NCBI GenBank assembly: GCA_002450905.1
Contig: DKAT01000083.1
Coordinates: forward strand, 1-64,000
Direction of reading: 5' to 3'
DNA length: 64,000 nucleotides
Source: Spirochaetia bacterium UBA6919
GTDB lineage: Bacteria; Spirochaetota; UBA6919
Part shown: positions 18,583-28,767 of the stretch, piece after piece
Layout of the letters: each line of letters starts with the position of its first letter
How positions within the stretch are numbered: the stretch's first letter is position 1
The notes under the pieces: generated by a model
Told to the model about the DNA's origin: nothing
The model's database searches: none
What the model saw: the letters and a program-made list of their open reading frames with translations, nothing else
Program-made: the position numbers and the translations under genes

Positions 18583-19197
18583 TTATTTTTCCAAACTATC
18601 TTCATACTCATCATTAGTTTTAACACGATATTTAGAACGCAGGTCAGTTATTGTAAAAATAAGCGCTTTTTGCAATTCCTCATAATAAGCCAGTTTTTCT
18701 GCATATTTTCTTTTTTCAGGGAGTGACCATTTTTTTCTTTGCTTGTCTTCATTTAATTTATCCATAATTTGGCTAATGTGGCTCTCACTGGGTGCTTTAA
18801 CCTTTTTTTTAATAATTTTTTTCATATAGATATTTTGGATAAATTTTCTTTTAAATACCTTTGAAAGGATTTTGACTTTTTCTTTTAATTCGGAATCACT
18901 ATATAATTCCTGATTCTTTGCATCTGTAAGTACAAGATATTCATTAATAAGATTTTTAAGATATTTTTTTTTCTCATCCTTATCCCGTTTTGCGTCATTG
19001 ACTTCCGATTCAGAAACAAAAGGATTATTGAGTGCCTGAAAATCAATTATCGTTTCAAACTCTTTTTCAAATCTTTTAATAGATACGACAGTTTTTCCAT
19101 TAATTTTGATTAGCCAACCACTCATGGCATATACACTAAATGAAAATAAAACTAAATTTAAAATAGTGATGAGGATAATCCATTTTTTTTGAAACAT
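18583..19197 (-). CDS. SurA-N-like periplasmic chaperone-type protein, paralogue 2
   Basis: 204 residues. An N-terminal membrane or signal segment (residues ~7-25) is followed by WLIKINGKTVVSIKRFEKEF, the opening typical of SurA/PpiD N-terminal domains, and a helical body with LKNLINEYLVLTDAKNQELYSDSEL. SurA-N folds bind unfolded outer-membrane proteins. No parvulin prolyl-isomerase domain is present: the chain ends after a Lys-rich helix. It is a paralogue of the 19220-19825 gene, with matching INGK, NEYLV and LYSDSE/LYDESE blocks. The gap between the two is 22 bases, so one operon is likely. Confidence 0.7.
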   Translation of the reverse strand: MFQKKWIILITILNLVLFSFSVYAMSGWLIKINGKTVVSIKRFEKEFETIIDFQALNNPFVSESEVNDAKRDKDEKKKYLKNLINEYLVLTDAKNQELYSDSELKEKVKILSKVFKRKFIQNIYMKKIIKKKVKAPSESHISQIMDKLNEDKQRKKWSLPEKRKYAEKLAYYEELQKALIFTITDLRSKYRVKTNDEYEDSLEK

Positions 19198-19219
19198 TTT
19201 ATGAGCCTTTTTTAATAAT

Positions 19220-19825
19220 TTAATCTTTAATAATAATTTTATTTCTGATAATTTCAGATTCTAATCTTAGTTTATCGGTGTATTCATTGAATTTGTTTTG
19301 AGATCGTGTAGCTAATAAATGCTGTTTGATCTGCTCTTTTAGACCTGGTGTTAAGCTATCTTTAATCCTTCCTTCTTTTTTAAGTGATTTATACTCTTTA
19401 ATAATTTGCTTATCATGGATATGGATTTTAGGTACGATGAATTTTTTATAGAATTCTTTTAGAATAAGTTGTCGTTTCATAACTTTAGAAATAAGCTGGA
19501 CAGTATTATTAATTTCAGATTCATCATATAGTTCTTTTTCACGGGCTTTTTTTATTACAAGATATTCATTTTCAAAATTAGTTAAATACGATTTCCTTCG
19601 TGTATCATCATTAAGAATTCTATTCATTTGACTTTCTGAAATTGGCAATGGTGAATTTAAGGCGGCAAAGATGAGTACAGCTTTATAATATTCATTAAAA
19701 TCTTCAAGGGATATTTTTTCACCATTAATTTTAGTGATCCATGTACTTCTTGCATAGAGAAATGCCAAGAACGTAAGATTTAGTGATAAGAGAATAATCA
19801 CAATAGTTAATAACTTTCTGTTCAT
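19220..19825 (-). CDS. SurA-N-like periplasmic chaperone-type protein, paralogue 1
   Basis: 201 residues from the ATG at 19825, chosen because GGAGA lies 7 bases upstream and the signal anchor (MNRKLLTIVIILLSLNLTFL) then starts at residue 1; an upstream start at 19864 would add 13 non-conserved residues. The exported part opens with STWITKINGEKISLEDFNEYY, a SurA-N-like pattern, and includes NEYLVIKKAREKELYDESE. The parvulin domain expected in full SurA or PrsA is absent. With its paralogue it may act as a holdase for envelope proteins. The 290-bp region upstream, shared with the divergent radical SAM gene, is AT-rich with no clear signal. Confidence 0.7.
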   Translation of the reverse strand: MNRKLLTIVIILLSLNLTFLAFLYARSTWITKINGEKISLEDFNEYYKAVLIFAALNSPLPISESQMNRILNDDTRRKSYLTNFENEYLVIKKAREKELYDESEINNTVQLISKVMKRQLILKEFYKKFIVPKIHIHDKQIIKEYKSLKKEGRIKDSLTPGLKEQIKQHLLATRSQNKFNEYTDKLRLESEIIRNKIIIKD

Positions 19826-20154
19826 AAAAAATCTCCACGAGTAGATATTTGAGATAAACAACAATTATAACACTTTTTTTTATAGATTGAAACTAATTTT
19901 TAATATTTTTTTCTTGACTTTACCAAATCAATTCTTAAGTTTATCTTATGTATTTTATGAAATAAATTGTAATGAGATTAAAATATCATGTTTTTTTTAC
20001 AAAAATTTCTATGAGTCATATTAAAAAAAAGTTTATAATTGATGTTAGTTGATAATGATTTGATTTATTTCAATCCGATATTAATTGACTGATGAATATA
20101 CTATATTTTTAGATTTTATTATAAGAATATTTTGAGCTAAATTAAGGATAATCT

Positions 20155-21741
20155 ATGAAAAAGATAGTTTTGATACATCCCAAATCTCCTGAAACATTCT
20201 GGCAATTAACTGGATTATTAGATATTATAAAAAAGAAAGCAGTGATTCCACCCCTTGGACTAGCTACCGTTGCGGCGTTAACCCCATCGGAATATGAAGT
20301 TCAGATAGTTGACGAGGAGATTGAATCGATCGATTTTGATATGTCTTGTGATATTGTGGGTATAACAGGATATACTCTCCATGCCAGGAGGATGTATGAG
20401 ATATCTCAGGAATTTAGAAAGCGAGGAAAGTTAACAGTGGGAGGAGGACCGTTTTGCACTGTCCACAGAGATGAATGTAAGGATTATTTTGACGTATTGA
20501 TTTGTGGTGAAGCGGAGTTTATTTGGCCAAAGTTCTTAAAGGATTATGAGAAAGGAAATCATACGGACGTATATATTGAACATGATAAAATTGATATGAC
20601 TACATCCCCGATACCGAAATGGGAAATAGTCAATACGGATGCTTATTCAGGATTTATGGTACAGACATCGAGGGGATGCCCCTATGATTGCGAGTTTTGT
20701 GATGTTGTTTCCCTATTTGGAAGAAAAATGAGGTATAAGGATTATGATCAGATTATTACAGAAATAAAGAAATTAGTGAATCTTGGGAAAGCAGAAATAT
20801 TTTTAGCGGATGATAATTTTATAGGGAATAAACGGTTTGTAAAAGAATTATTAACAAGGCTCATAGAGTTTAATAAGACATTAAGCAGGCCCATTCGGTA
20901 TATGACCCAGGTAACGCTCAATGTAGCTGAAGATGAAAGTCTTTTGGATCTGTTTCAGGAGGCGAATTTCTTTTCATTTTTTATTGGGATTGAAACTCCA
21001 AAAGAAGAAAGTCTTATTCATACAAATAAAGAGCATAATATCCGTTTTGATATGGTAGAAGCAGTCAGGAGAATCCAATCCAGGGGAATATTTATAATCA
21101 GCGGAATGATCGTTGGATTTGATACAGATGACTTAGATATTTTCAGGTTACAGAGCCAATTTCTAATGGATGCAGGATTGACCATTCCAATGTTAGGAAT
21201 GCTTATCGCACCAAAGGGGACTAAGTTATGGGATAGAATGGAGAAAGAAGGCCGTTTATATCCGAATCTTGAAATTGGAGATATGTTTGATTTAACAAAT
21301 ATTGAACCAAAATTAATGTCTAAAAAAGATTTAGAAATTAATTATCTTAAGTTGTTAAATGAAGTCTTTGATATTAGTCATTTTAAAAAACGTTTTGAGA
21401 AATTGATAGACCAGGTGGATCTAAGCAAGGTAAAGAAAAATTCAGCATTATCCCGTCAGATGAACCCTTTGAATTCAAGACCATATTTTCTTGGAGTGAC
21501 TTATAGGGTATTAAAATATTTTATTTTTCAAGGAAGTCAGGAAGAAAAAGATCTATTTAAATTTGCTTTAAAAAAAGTATTTAAAAAAGGGATGATTTGC
21601 TTTCCGTGGCTGATAGAAATTCTACTTTATTTTAAGGCCGTAAATAGTTTTGTTGAAAGTCATCAATTTAATGATGTAATGCTATTATCACAAGAAAAGA
21701 AGGCCAAAACTACCCCAGCAGAGCTTTATCAAATAAAATAA
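20155..21741 (+). CDS. B12-binding radical SAM protein (DUF4070 type)
   Basis: 528 residues, AAGGA before the ATG. Residues ~1-135 form a cobalamin-binding-type Rossmann domain (PPLGLATVAALTP, VGITGYTLHARR, TVGGGPF). The radical SAM core follows, with the cluster-binding cysteines C175, C179 and C182 in RGCPYDCEFC and the later motifs FLADDNFIGNK and FFIGIETP. The C-terminal ~150 residues match the DUF4070-type tail seen in many such proteins. Members of this class modify lipids, antibiotics or tetrapyrroles, or carry out methylation. The substrate cannot be told here because the gene stands alone on its strand. Confidence 0.88.
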   Translation: MKKIVLIHPKSPETFWQLTGLLDIIKKKAVIPPLGLATVAALTPSEYEVQIVDEEIESIDFDMSCDIVGITGYTLHARRMYEISQEFRKRGKLTVGGGPFCTVHRDECKDYFDVLICGEAEFIWPKFLKDYEKGNHTDVYIEHDKIDMTTSPIPKWEIVNTDAYSGFMVQTSRGCPYDCEFCDVVSLFGRKMRYKDYDQIITEIKKLVNLGKAEIFLADDNFIGNKRFVKELLTRLIEFNKTLSRPIRYMTQVTLNVAEDESLLDLFQEANFFSFFIGIETPKEESLIHTNKEHNIRFDMVEAVRRIQSRGIFIISGMIVGFDTDDLDIFRLQSQFLMDAGLTIPMLGMLIAPKGTKLWDRMEKEGRLYPNLEIGDMFDLTNIEPKLMSKKDLEINYLKLLNEVFDISHFKKRFEKLIDQVDLSKVKKNSALSRQMNPLNSRPYFLGVTYRVLKYFIFQGSQEEKDLFKFALKKVFKKGMICFPWLIEILLYFKAVNSFVESHQFNDVMLLSQEKKAKTTPAELYQIK

Positions 21742-21748
21742 AAGTATA

Positions 21749-22015
21749 TTATTTTGTTGAAGTAATACTTTGCTCCTCGTTTATCCCTTCTATGATGTAT
21801 AGATCTTTTCTGATGAGAAAATTTCGTTGTAATTTCAATTTGGTAAAACAACTTTCGAGTAATTTTGTTATATCTTTCTCATCTTTGAGATCAAATTTTC
21901 GATCGAGACGATCTTCTTTAAGACGGTCAATGAGAGCATAGATGGCCTTTTCAACATAATGGATTTCTTTTTCGTTAAATAAAAAGTCTTCAATTTTTTT
22001 TCTGGACTTACGCAT
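21749..22015 (-). CDS. Small orphan protein downstream of htrA
   Basis: 88 residues, highly charged and helical (EKEIHYVEKAIYALIDRLKEDRLDRKFDLKDEKD), without a signal peptide. It starts 9 bases after the HtrA-like gene on the same strand and is probably translated from the same mRNA. An overlapping 63-aa frame (21868-22059) is a shadow. The conserved position next to an HtrA-like gene could mean a cytosolic partner or regulator, but there is no motif to support this. Confidence 0.6.
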   Translation of the reverse strand: MRKSRKKIEDFLFNEKEIHYVEKAIYALIDRLKEDRLDRKFDLKDEKDITKLLESCFTKLKLQRNFLIRKDLYIIEGINEEQSITSTK

Positions 22016-22024
22016 AAAACCCCC

Positions 22025-23518
22025 TTATTTTTGTATAACAGTGAAAAAACGCCTTCCATTTCTCACTACAGTTACTATAAACGATTTTTTATGTTGATTT
22101 TGTTGTACGAATTGATAAAATGTCTGTAAATCATTGATCTGATTATAATCAATAGATTCAATAACGTCACCTACATTTAATGGGATTGATGATTTTAACA
22201 CAGGGGAATTATGGTCTATTTTAACTATAACTACCCCTTTTTGAACTTTTAAATGAAATTTATTTTTATATCGTTCTATGGATCCAAAGGACATTCCCAT
22301 CCACGTGCTTAAATTTTCTTCTCCCCCATTGTTTTTTAGAGATTTTTCAATCCAATTTTCAACTAATTTTGGTCTTTTTCCAATGATGATTTTTAATTTT
22401 ATTTTCTTTCCATTTCTGATAATATCAAAATTTGCTGTTTTACCAGGCTTGATATTTGAAACTGACTGTATTAATGACGCAGTATTTTTAACTTTCTTTT
22501 TATTGACAGCGGTAATGATGTCACCATTTTTCATATTCCCTTTATGAGCTGGCCCCCCTGTCTGGACATTCTGGACAATGACACCTCCATTTGTTTTAAT
22601 ATTTAGATGTTTCGAAATCGAGGAACTTAAATTATTAATGATGATGCCAATAAATCCTCTCTCAATCACACGATGTTTTTTTAACTCCTCTACCACATAA
22701 CCTGCAATACTAACGGGGATAGCAAAACTTATTCCAAGAGAACCATGAGAATCGACACCCTGAGTAATAGTAGTTACTCCAACAACTTCACCTTTAATAT
22801 TCAGTAAGGGACCTCCGCTACTTCCACGATTTATGGATGCATCAGTCTGGATAAAGTGTTTGAAAGCAGCATTTCTGTCAAATACAAGATCATCACGTCC
22901 TACTGCACTGATTATTCCAACTGTCATACTTCCACTTAACCCAAATGGGCTTCCAATTGCAATTGCAAAATCACCTACTTTTATGTTATAAGTTTGATTT
23001 ATGGTGAGAAAAGGTAACTTTATATTGACATTTATCTTGAGTAGTGCAATGTCACTGATTTCATCTGTACCCCAAACCTGGGCAGAATATTTTTTCCCGT
23101 CATGCAATTTTATGATTATTTGTTCAGCACCTTTAATAACCTGGTAGTTTGTTACGACAAATCCATTTTGATCAACGATAAATCCCGAACCAATATTTTT
23201 TATGGACTCGGGATGATTTGTGTTATCCCTTTGGTTAAAGAATTTTTCATGATATCTTCTGAATCCATCAAAAAAAGGGTGATTCCCTTTAGGCATGTTA
23301 TTTTTCACTTTACCACTGATTTCTACAACAGAAGGAGAAATCTTTTTAGCAATGAGTTGCAAGGCATGTTGAAGTCCAAGACCTTTTTGTAGAGATGCTT
23401 TATCAAGTTTTATGATTTTATTTTTATTAGAGGATTTATTGTTATCCGATGAACCGTCACCACATGATATAATAAATAGAATGATGATAACTAATAATAA
23501 ATTATGCTTATAAGACAT
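22025..23518 (-). CDS. HtrA/DegP-type serine protease homologue lacking the catalytic His
   Basis: 497 residues. The signal ends in a lipobox-like IISC (Cys19), so it is probably a lipoprotein facing the periplasm. The trypsin-like domain (~57-265) carries the Asp of SDIALLKI (D156) and the Ser of RGSSGGP (S234). At the catalytic His, however, the usual TNxHV reads TNYQV, with Gln126 encoded by CAG. Two PDZ domains follow (~283-380 and ~400-497, with GDIITAVNKKKV and GDVIESIDYNQI), the usual HtrA layout. Active HtrA degrades misfolded envelope proteins; with Gln here the protein is more likely a chaperone or PDZ adaptor. It leads a two-gene unit with the 88-aa orphan. Confidence 0.9.
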   Translation of the reverse strand: MSYKHNLLLVIIILFIISCGDGSSDNNKSSNKNKIIKLDKASLQKGLGLQHALQLIAKKISPSVVEISGKVKNNMPKGNHPFFDGFRRYHEKFFNQRDNTNHPESIKNIGSGFIVDQNGFVVTNYQVIKGAEQIIIKLHDGKKYSAQVWGTDEISDIALLKINVNIKLPFLTINQTYNIKVGDFAIAIGSPFGLSGSMTVGIISAVGRDDLVFDRNAAFKHFIQTDASINRGSSGGPLLNIKGEVVGVTTITQGVDSHGSLGISFAIPVSIAGYVVEELKKHRVIERGFIGIIINNLSSSISKHLNIKTNGGVIVQNVQTGGPAHKGNMKNGDIITAVNKKKVKNTASLIQSVSNIKPGKTANFDIIRNGKKIKLKIIIGKRPKLVENWIEKSLKNNGGEENLSTWMGMSFGSIERYKNKFHLKVQKGVVIVKIDHNSPVLKSSIPLNVGDVIESIDYNQINDLQTFYQFVQQNQHKKSFIVTVVRNGRRFFTVIQK

Positions 23519-23817
23519 TGATATTCCTTTGATTTCTTTTCGATATCTTTAAACACTAATTGAATCAAAATAATACTTTTTTTCGGCAATTCCTATGACG
23601 TTAAATATGAATTTATTTATTTTATTGGTGTTCTATAATTCAAATCCTTTATTATCAAAATCTTTAGTACATTCATTAAAATGGTTTAGCTATTTGAATT
23701 GTGTTTAAAAAAAATGTTTTTATCTATCTTAGAATAGAATTAATTTTCAAGAAAAATGTTTATAAAAACCTTTTGTGACACAAGACTTTGATAATTTAGT
23801 AATAAATTGATTCAGGA

Positions 23818-25137
23818 TTAATTATTCTGTTGGATACAAAACAAATCTTTATATCGATCATAAATAATTTGACCATTCACAATAGTATAAACTGCAAACC
23901 CTTTCAATTTTCTTCCTATGAATGGGGAGTTTTTACAAATAGAGTGAAAAAAGTCTTTTGTTATATTGATTTCTAATTCTGGGTCTATAATAGTAATATC
24001 AGCGACAAAGCCATTTTTTAGGATGCCTCGATGGAGATTAAGTATCTTAGAAGGATTGAGTGATATTTTTTCTATGACATCTTGAATGGATAGATATTTG
24101 GTTGTAACAAGATTTTCAAATATGAGTGGGATAGCTGTTTCAAAACTTACAATACCAAAAGGAGCATTGATGAATTCAATATCTTTCTCATTATCCAACC
24201 AGGGATCATGATCAGTAGCTATTGTATCAATTGTTCCATCTTGTAAACCCTCTTTGATTGCAGATAAATCATCCTGGCTGCGAAGGGGTGGCTGGATTTT
24301 AAGGTTAGTATCATAAGGAGATTTAAGTATATCCTCTTCAGATAAGGAGAAATGATGAGGTGTGGTTCCACAGGTTATAGGGATATTATCTTTTTTCGAA
24401 ATACGGATCATTTCAACAGAGGAGCGAGTGGTTATATGGGCAAAATGTATTCTTGATTGAGTGAATCTTGAGAGGATTATATCTCTTGAAACCATTAGTT
24501 CTTCAGCGATGGACGGTATGCCTTTGAATCCTAAAATAGTAGAGACCCTGCTTTCATTGATACAACCATCTTCTGATAAGTTAGAGTCTTCACAATGAGA
24601 TATGATGGGTATATTAAACATCTTTACGTATTCAAGAGCTGATCTCATAAGAGAACTATCCATTATACTTTTATTAACATCTGTCAGGGCAACAGCTCCA
24701 GCTTCAACCATTGAAGAAATATTTGTTAATTCTTTACCTTGATTTCCTTTAGTAACAGCACCAATAGGAAAGATATTAACTAATCCAACAGACCTTGTTC
24801 TCGAGAGTATATATTCAATCCCCATCAAATCATCGATCACAGGATTTGTATTAGGCATACAAGCAATAGAAGTAAATCCTCCAGATGCAGCACTCTCAGA
24901 ACCTGATTTGATCGTACCTATGTCCTCTCTACCTGGTTCTTTTAAGTTGGTATGCATATCAATAAGCCCCGGACAAACATATTTCCCACTAGCATCTAAG
25001 ATCTGGGCCTCATGATCTGTGATGTCCTTTTGAATCTTTTGAATTATACTTCCATCAATCAAAATATCCAATTTATCCATAATTTTCTGGGAAGGACAAA
25101 TCACAATACCATTTTTAATCAGTAATTTCCTGGACAC
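23818..25137 (-). CDS. Dihydroorotase-like protein, probably inactive (PyrC')
   Basis: 439 residues from the GTG at 25137, 8 bases after GGAGG; an earlier GTG at 25146 would overlap that site. The fold is a class I dihydroorotase, with GLIDMH, ISHCED, HFAHITT, PPLR and ATDHDP. Active-site changes: the zinc motif HxH reads H62-T-N64, the substrate Arg of HLREPG is Lys66, the usual TDDG is TDVN, the Asn before PPLR is Gln282, and DHAPH is DHDPW (Trp313). D153, H181, H234 and D309 remain. It overlaps pyrB by 23 bases. Some bacteria pair pyrB with a non-catalytic pyrC' that holds the ATCase complex together, and this gene fits that type. An active dihydroorotase would then be needed elsewhere. 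Confidence 0.85.
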   Translation of the reverse strand: MSRKLLIKNGIVICPSQKIMDKLDILIDGSIIQKIQKDITDHEAQILDASGKYVCPGLIDMHTNLKEPGREDIGTIKSGSESAASGGFTSIACMPNTNPVIDDLMGIEYILSRTRSVGLVNIFPIGAVTKGNQGKELTNISSMVEAGAVALTDVNKSIMDSSLMRSALEYVKMFNIPIISHCEDSNLSEDGCINESRVSTILGFKGIPSIAEELMVSRDIILSRFTQSRIHFAHITTRSSVEMIRISKKDNIPITCGTTPHHFSLSEEDILKSPYDTNLKIQPPLRSQDDLSAIKEGLQDGTIDTIATDHDPWLDNEKDIEFINAPFGIVSFETAIPLIFENLVTTKYLSIQDVIEKISLNPSKILNLHRGILKNGFVADITIIDPELEINITKDFFHSICKNSPFIGRKLKGFAVYTIVNGQIIYDRYKDLFCIQQNN

Positions 25138-26068
25138 TCCGTCCACCTCCCAAGAGTAGAAAAAAGACTGCCATACGAATAGCTATCCCATTAGTTACCT
25201 GATTTGTAATTGTTGATTGATCACTATAGGCAACACTTGTTGAAAGCTCAACTCCCCGATTCATAGGACCTGGATGCATTACTAATACATCTCTCTTAGC
25301 TAATTTAACCCTTTTATCATTAATACTATATAAACGGACGTATTCTTCCAGTGAAGGAAACAGCTTCTTGGCCTGCCGTTCAAGTTGGATCCTAAGACAA
25401 TAAATAACATCAACACCGTCCAATCCTTCTTCCAAATTATAATAAATCTTACATCCCATTTTATCAATATCTTTGGGTATTAATGTCGGAGGCCCAACCA
25501 ACCGAACTTCACCTCCTAATCTATGAATTCCTATGATATTCGATCGGGATACCCTGCTATGAAGAATGTCTCCTACGATAGCCACTTTTAAACCATCAAT
25601 TCCACCTTTCATTTCTTTCATAGTAAATAAATCTAACAATGCTTGAGTCGGGTGTTCATGGATACCATCTCCCCCATTGACTATCTGACAAGATGCATGC
25701 TGGGATAAGAATTGAGGTGCACCTGAGGCATTATGTCTTATGACTATGACATCTGAATTCATCGCCTCAAGAGTCTTTGCAGTGTCAATCAAGCTTTCTC
25801 CCTTAGAAATACTACTAGTTGACGAGGAAATACTAATAACATCTGCACTCAAACGTTTTGCTGCAATTTCAAAGGATGTTCTAGTCCTTGTAGATGCTTC
25901 ATAAAACAAATTAACAACGGTTTTACCCCGAAGAACAGGTACTTTTTTTACAGATCGAGTAAATATCTGCTTCATGGGAACAGCAGTTGATAAGACTAAT
26001 TCAATTTCTTCCCTGGATAAATCAGCTAATCCTAATAAGTGTCTATGCTTAAATGTCAAGTTGTCCAT
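25115..26068 (-). CDS. pyrB: Aspartate carbamoyltransferase catalytic chain
   Basis: 317 residues. It condenses carbamoyl phosphate with aspartate, the committed step of pyrimidine synthesis. The carbamoyl-phosphate loop is intact as STRTRTSFEIAAKRL, followed by SISKGESL (the 80s loop), HEHPTQALLDLFTM and MHPGPMNRGVE near the C-terminus. No pyrI regulatory chain is adjacent; the overlapping dihydroorotase-like gene may take a structural role instead. The 253-bp divergent gap to the MCP gene contains the promoters. I see no attenuator or PyrR-type hairpin. Confidence 0.96.
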   Translation of the reverse strand: MDNLTFKHRHLLGLADLSREEIELVLSTAVPMKQIFTRSVKKVPVLRGKTVVNLFYEASTRTRTSFEIAAKRLSADVISISSSTSSISKGESLIDTAKTLEAMNSDVIVIRHNASGAPQFLSQHASCQIVNGGDGIHEHPTQALLDLFTMKEMKGGIDGLKVAIVGDILHSRVSRSNIIGIHRLGGEVRLVGPPTLIPKDIDKMGCKIYYNLEEGLDGVDVIYCLRIQLERQAKKLFPSLEEYVRLYSINDKRVKLAKRDVLVMHPGPMNRGVELSTSVAYSDQSTITNQVTNGIAIRMAVFFLLLGGGRSVQEITD

Positions 26069-26258
26069 CCGATGATAGCAGGAATTAAATCAGGATAAAT
26101 ATACAATTATAAACCAATTTGAGCAATAGAATATGCTATATTCATAATTTTTTTTATGAAAATAAATCTAAAATGTATATAAATTATTTTTTTTGCCTTA
26201 CAGAAAGTTAATTCTATCGTCCTGAATTACTTTAAAATATAACATAATTTAAAGGGGG

Positions 26259-26287
26259 TTGATATATTAAAAAAAAATTACGATATT
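26259..26287 (+). promoter_or_regulatory. Possible sigma-70-type promoter of the MCP-hemerythrin gene
   Basis: TTGATA (26259-26264) and GATATT (26282-26287) are 17 bases apart, matching the consensus boxes in 5 and 4 of 6 positions. It lies 35 bases before the start of the chemoreceptor gene. In AT-rich DNA such matches occur by chance, so support is modest. Confidence 0.3.
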
Positions 26288-26321
26288 TAAGTATACCAGA
26301 TTATATTTCAAAGGAAATCAT

Positions 26322-28739
26322 ATGTTTAAAAATATGAAAATTAAAACAAAACTTATTATCATGATTCTCATCCCTATGTTGGCTTTGCTATATTTCTCAG
26401 TCGATCTCATAATAGATAAATATAATATTTCAAAAGAAATGATTAAAATACAAAGCCTTGTCGAATTATCTGTCAAAATAAGTAATCTGGTCCACGAAAC
26501 CCAAAGAGAGCGAGGACGAACTGGCGGTTATCTTGGAAGTAATAGTACAAAGTTTAGAAATGAATTGATAAATCAACGCAAACTGACAGATACCAGAATA
26601 AAGGAACTTAATCAATTCATCAAATCATTTGATAAAACTATATTTAACAATCAATTTAACAAACGACTTGATAATTCCTTTGAAGCACTCAATAAAATTG
26701 AATCAACGCGCTCTGCAATTCTATCTCAAAATCTTAATGTGAACAAAGCCCTTGGATATTATACTAACTTGAATGCATTATTCTTAAATGTTGTTGAATA
26801 TGTTTCCAATCTCAGTTCAAATGTAGAAATTGCTCATCAATCCTCAGCCTATGTTAATTTTCTACTGGCAAAAGAAAGATCAGGTATAGAACGGGCTGTA
26901 ATCACAAATACTTTTGCTGGTAACAAATTCGGAGCAGGAATGTTTAATAAGTTCAGTGCTTTGGTTACAGAACAAGAATTGTATATTAAAGTCTTCAAGT
27001 CCTTTGCTACAACAGATAAAGAAAAATTATATGATTCTAAATCAAAAGACAATTCATTTCTTCAAGTTCAAAATATGAGAAACATTGCATTTGAAAAAGC
27101 AGATAAAGGTGATTTCGGTGTTGAAGCAGACAAGTGGTTTGAAACAATTACCAAAAAAATTAATATCTTAAAAGAAATTGAAAACAACCTCTCAAAATCC
27201 CTTATTAATCAAAGTAATCTTCTAAAATCAAACGCTTATGCAGCTTTCACGATCTATCTCGTTGGAACTACCATTGTCATCATTCTTACAATTCTCATTG
27301 TGTACTTCTCATTTAGAAGTATTAACAAACCCCTCCGACAAGTTATTACAAATCTTAAAGATATCGCTCAAGGGGAGGGGGATCTTACAAAAAAAATACA
27401 TGTGAACACCAAAGAAGAAATGGGAGAACTAGCTAAGTATTTTAATTTATTTGTAGACAAATTAAAGACTGTAATATCTCAAATAGGTGAGGTATCCAAT
27501 AGTCTAGCTGCCAGTAGTGAAGAAATCAATGCCTCCGCAAGATCACTGGCTGATGGTGCACAATCCCAGTCTGCAGGAGTGGAAGAAACAAGTGCTACTA
27601 TGGAAGAATTTACTGCCAATGTCAAACAAATCAGCAATAATATCAATGAGGTTAATCAGGAAAGTCAGAAATTAATGGATATCGCTGTAGAAAGTTTACC
27701 AAAAGTAGATAATGCCATGAATAGCATTGAAAAGATTAGTGAAAGCTCAATAAAAATACGTGAGATAGTGAATGTCATCAATGATATTGCCGATCAAACT
27801 AATTTATTATCTCTCAATGCTTCTATCGAGGCTGCAAGAGCAGGAGAGCACGGAAGAGGTTTTGCTGTAGTAGCTGAAGAAATCTCTAAACTAGCCAATC
27901 GCAGTGCTGACTCAACTAAACAAATTGAAAATCTTATGAAAATTAGTATCAAAGATATCGAAAATGGTGTCTCACTCGTTAGTTCCGCAACAGGTGCTTT
28001 CAGGCAAATCGTTAATGGTGTTGAAAATACTGCAAGTTATATTGAAGATATCACTAAGGCTATTGAACAGCAAAAAATAGGTACTGACCAGGTGGTTGAA
28101 TCGATCAATGAAATTAGTAGTGTTACTGAAACAAATGCTGCAGGGGCTGAACAAATGTCTGCAAGTACAACGGAATTACAAAATCAAGCTGAAACACTAA
28201 ATCACCTGGTAAATCAATTTAAAATTGAAGATAACTCAGAAGTTTCTCATCAGGGAGTAGCACTTTTGTCAGAAAAAAAAGATGAGCACAATACAAAACA
28301 TTTTGATACAAACCACAGAAATGATCATGCTAAAAAATATATTAAGTGGGATAATTCTTTTAGTGTAAATATTAAAGAAATCGATCGACAACACCAGGTC
28401 CTTGTTGATATTATCAATGATCTCTATGAATCGATGTCATCTGGGAAGAGTAAATCAATCATGTCAAAAATACTCGATGGATTAACAGATTACACCAAAA
28501 AACATTTCAGTTATGAAGAAAAAATGATGGATAGTTACAAATACCATGGCTTAAGTGATCAATTAAAACAACACCAGAAGTTTGTAGATAAATTAACGGA
28601 TATGTGTGATAATTTTTCTAATAATAAAGCTGTGCTTTCAACAGAGCTAATGGAATTTTTAAAAGACTGGTTAACAAATCATATCAAAAAAACAGATATG
28701 GAATATAAAGTTTTTTTCAATGCTAAAGGTGTATCATAA
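26322..28739 (+). CDS. Chemoreceptor: NIT sensor - HAMP - MCP signalling - hemerythrin
   Basis: 805 residues. A membrane span (~10-27) leads to an extracytoplasmic NIT domain (~40-300; motif [15 protein letters not shown]), typical of nitrate/nitrite sensing. A second span (~305-330), a HAMP domain ([14 protein letters not shown]) and the methyl-accepting signalling domain follow, with the CheA/CheW-binding hairpin [22 protein letters not shown]-terminal bacteriohemerythrin (~675-800) carries the di-iron ligands: His in DRQHQVL, HFSYEE, QHQKF and the final HIKKTD. This receptor could therefore sense nitrogen oxides outside and oxygen or NO inside, and report to the chemotaxis kinase. Such fusions are rarer than either part. 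Confidence 0.92.
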   Translation: MFKNMKIKTKLIIMILIPMLALLYFSVDLIIDKYNISKEMIKIQSLVELSVKISNLVHETQRERGRTGGYLGSNSTKFRNELINQRKLTDTRIKELNQFIKSFDKTIFNNQFNKRLDNSFEALNKIESTRSAILSQNLNVNKALGYYTNLNALFLNVVEYVSNLSSNVEIAHQSSAYVNFLLAKERSGIERAVITNTFAGNKFGAGMFNKFSALVTEQELYIKVFKSFATTDKEKLYDSKSKDNSFLQVQNMRNIAFEKADKGDFGVEADKWFETITKKINILKEIENNLSKSLINQSNLLKSNAYAAFTIYLVGTTIVIILTILIVYFSFRSINKPLRQVITNLKDIAQGEGDLTKKIHVNTKEEMGELAKYFNLFVDKLKTVISQIGEVSNSLAASSEEINASARSLADGAQSQSAGVEETSATMEEFTANVKQISNNINEVNQESQKLMDIAVESLPKVDNAMNSIEKISESSIKIREIVNVINDIADQTNLLSLNASIEAARAGEHGRGFAVVAEEISKLANRSADSTKQIENLMKISIKDIENGVSLVSSATGAFRQIVNGVENTASYIEDITKAIEQQKIGTDQVVESINEISSVTETNAAGAEQMSASTTELQNQAETLNHLVNQFKIEDNSEVSHQGVALLSEKKDEHNTKHFDTNHRNDHAKKYIKWDNSFSVNIKEIDRQHQVLVDIINDLYESMSSGKSKSIMSKILDGLTDYTKKHFSYEEKMMDSYKYHGLSDQLKQHQKFVDKLTDMCDNFSNNKAVLSTELMEFLKDWLTNHIKKTDMEYKVFFNAKGVS

Positions 28740-28767
28740 TTTTTACATATAATTTTTATTAACACTT

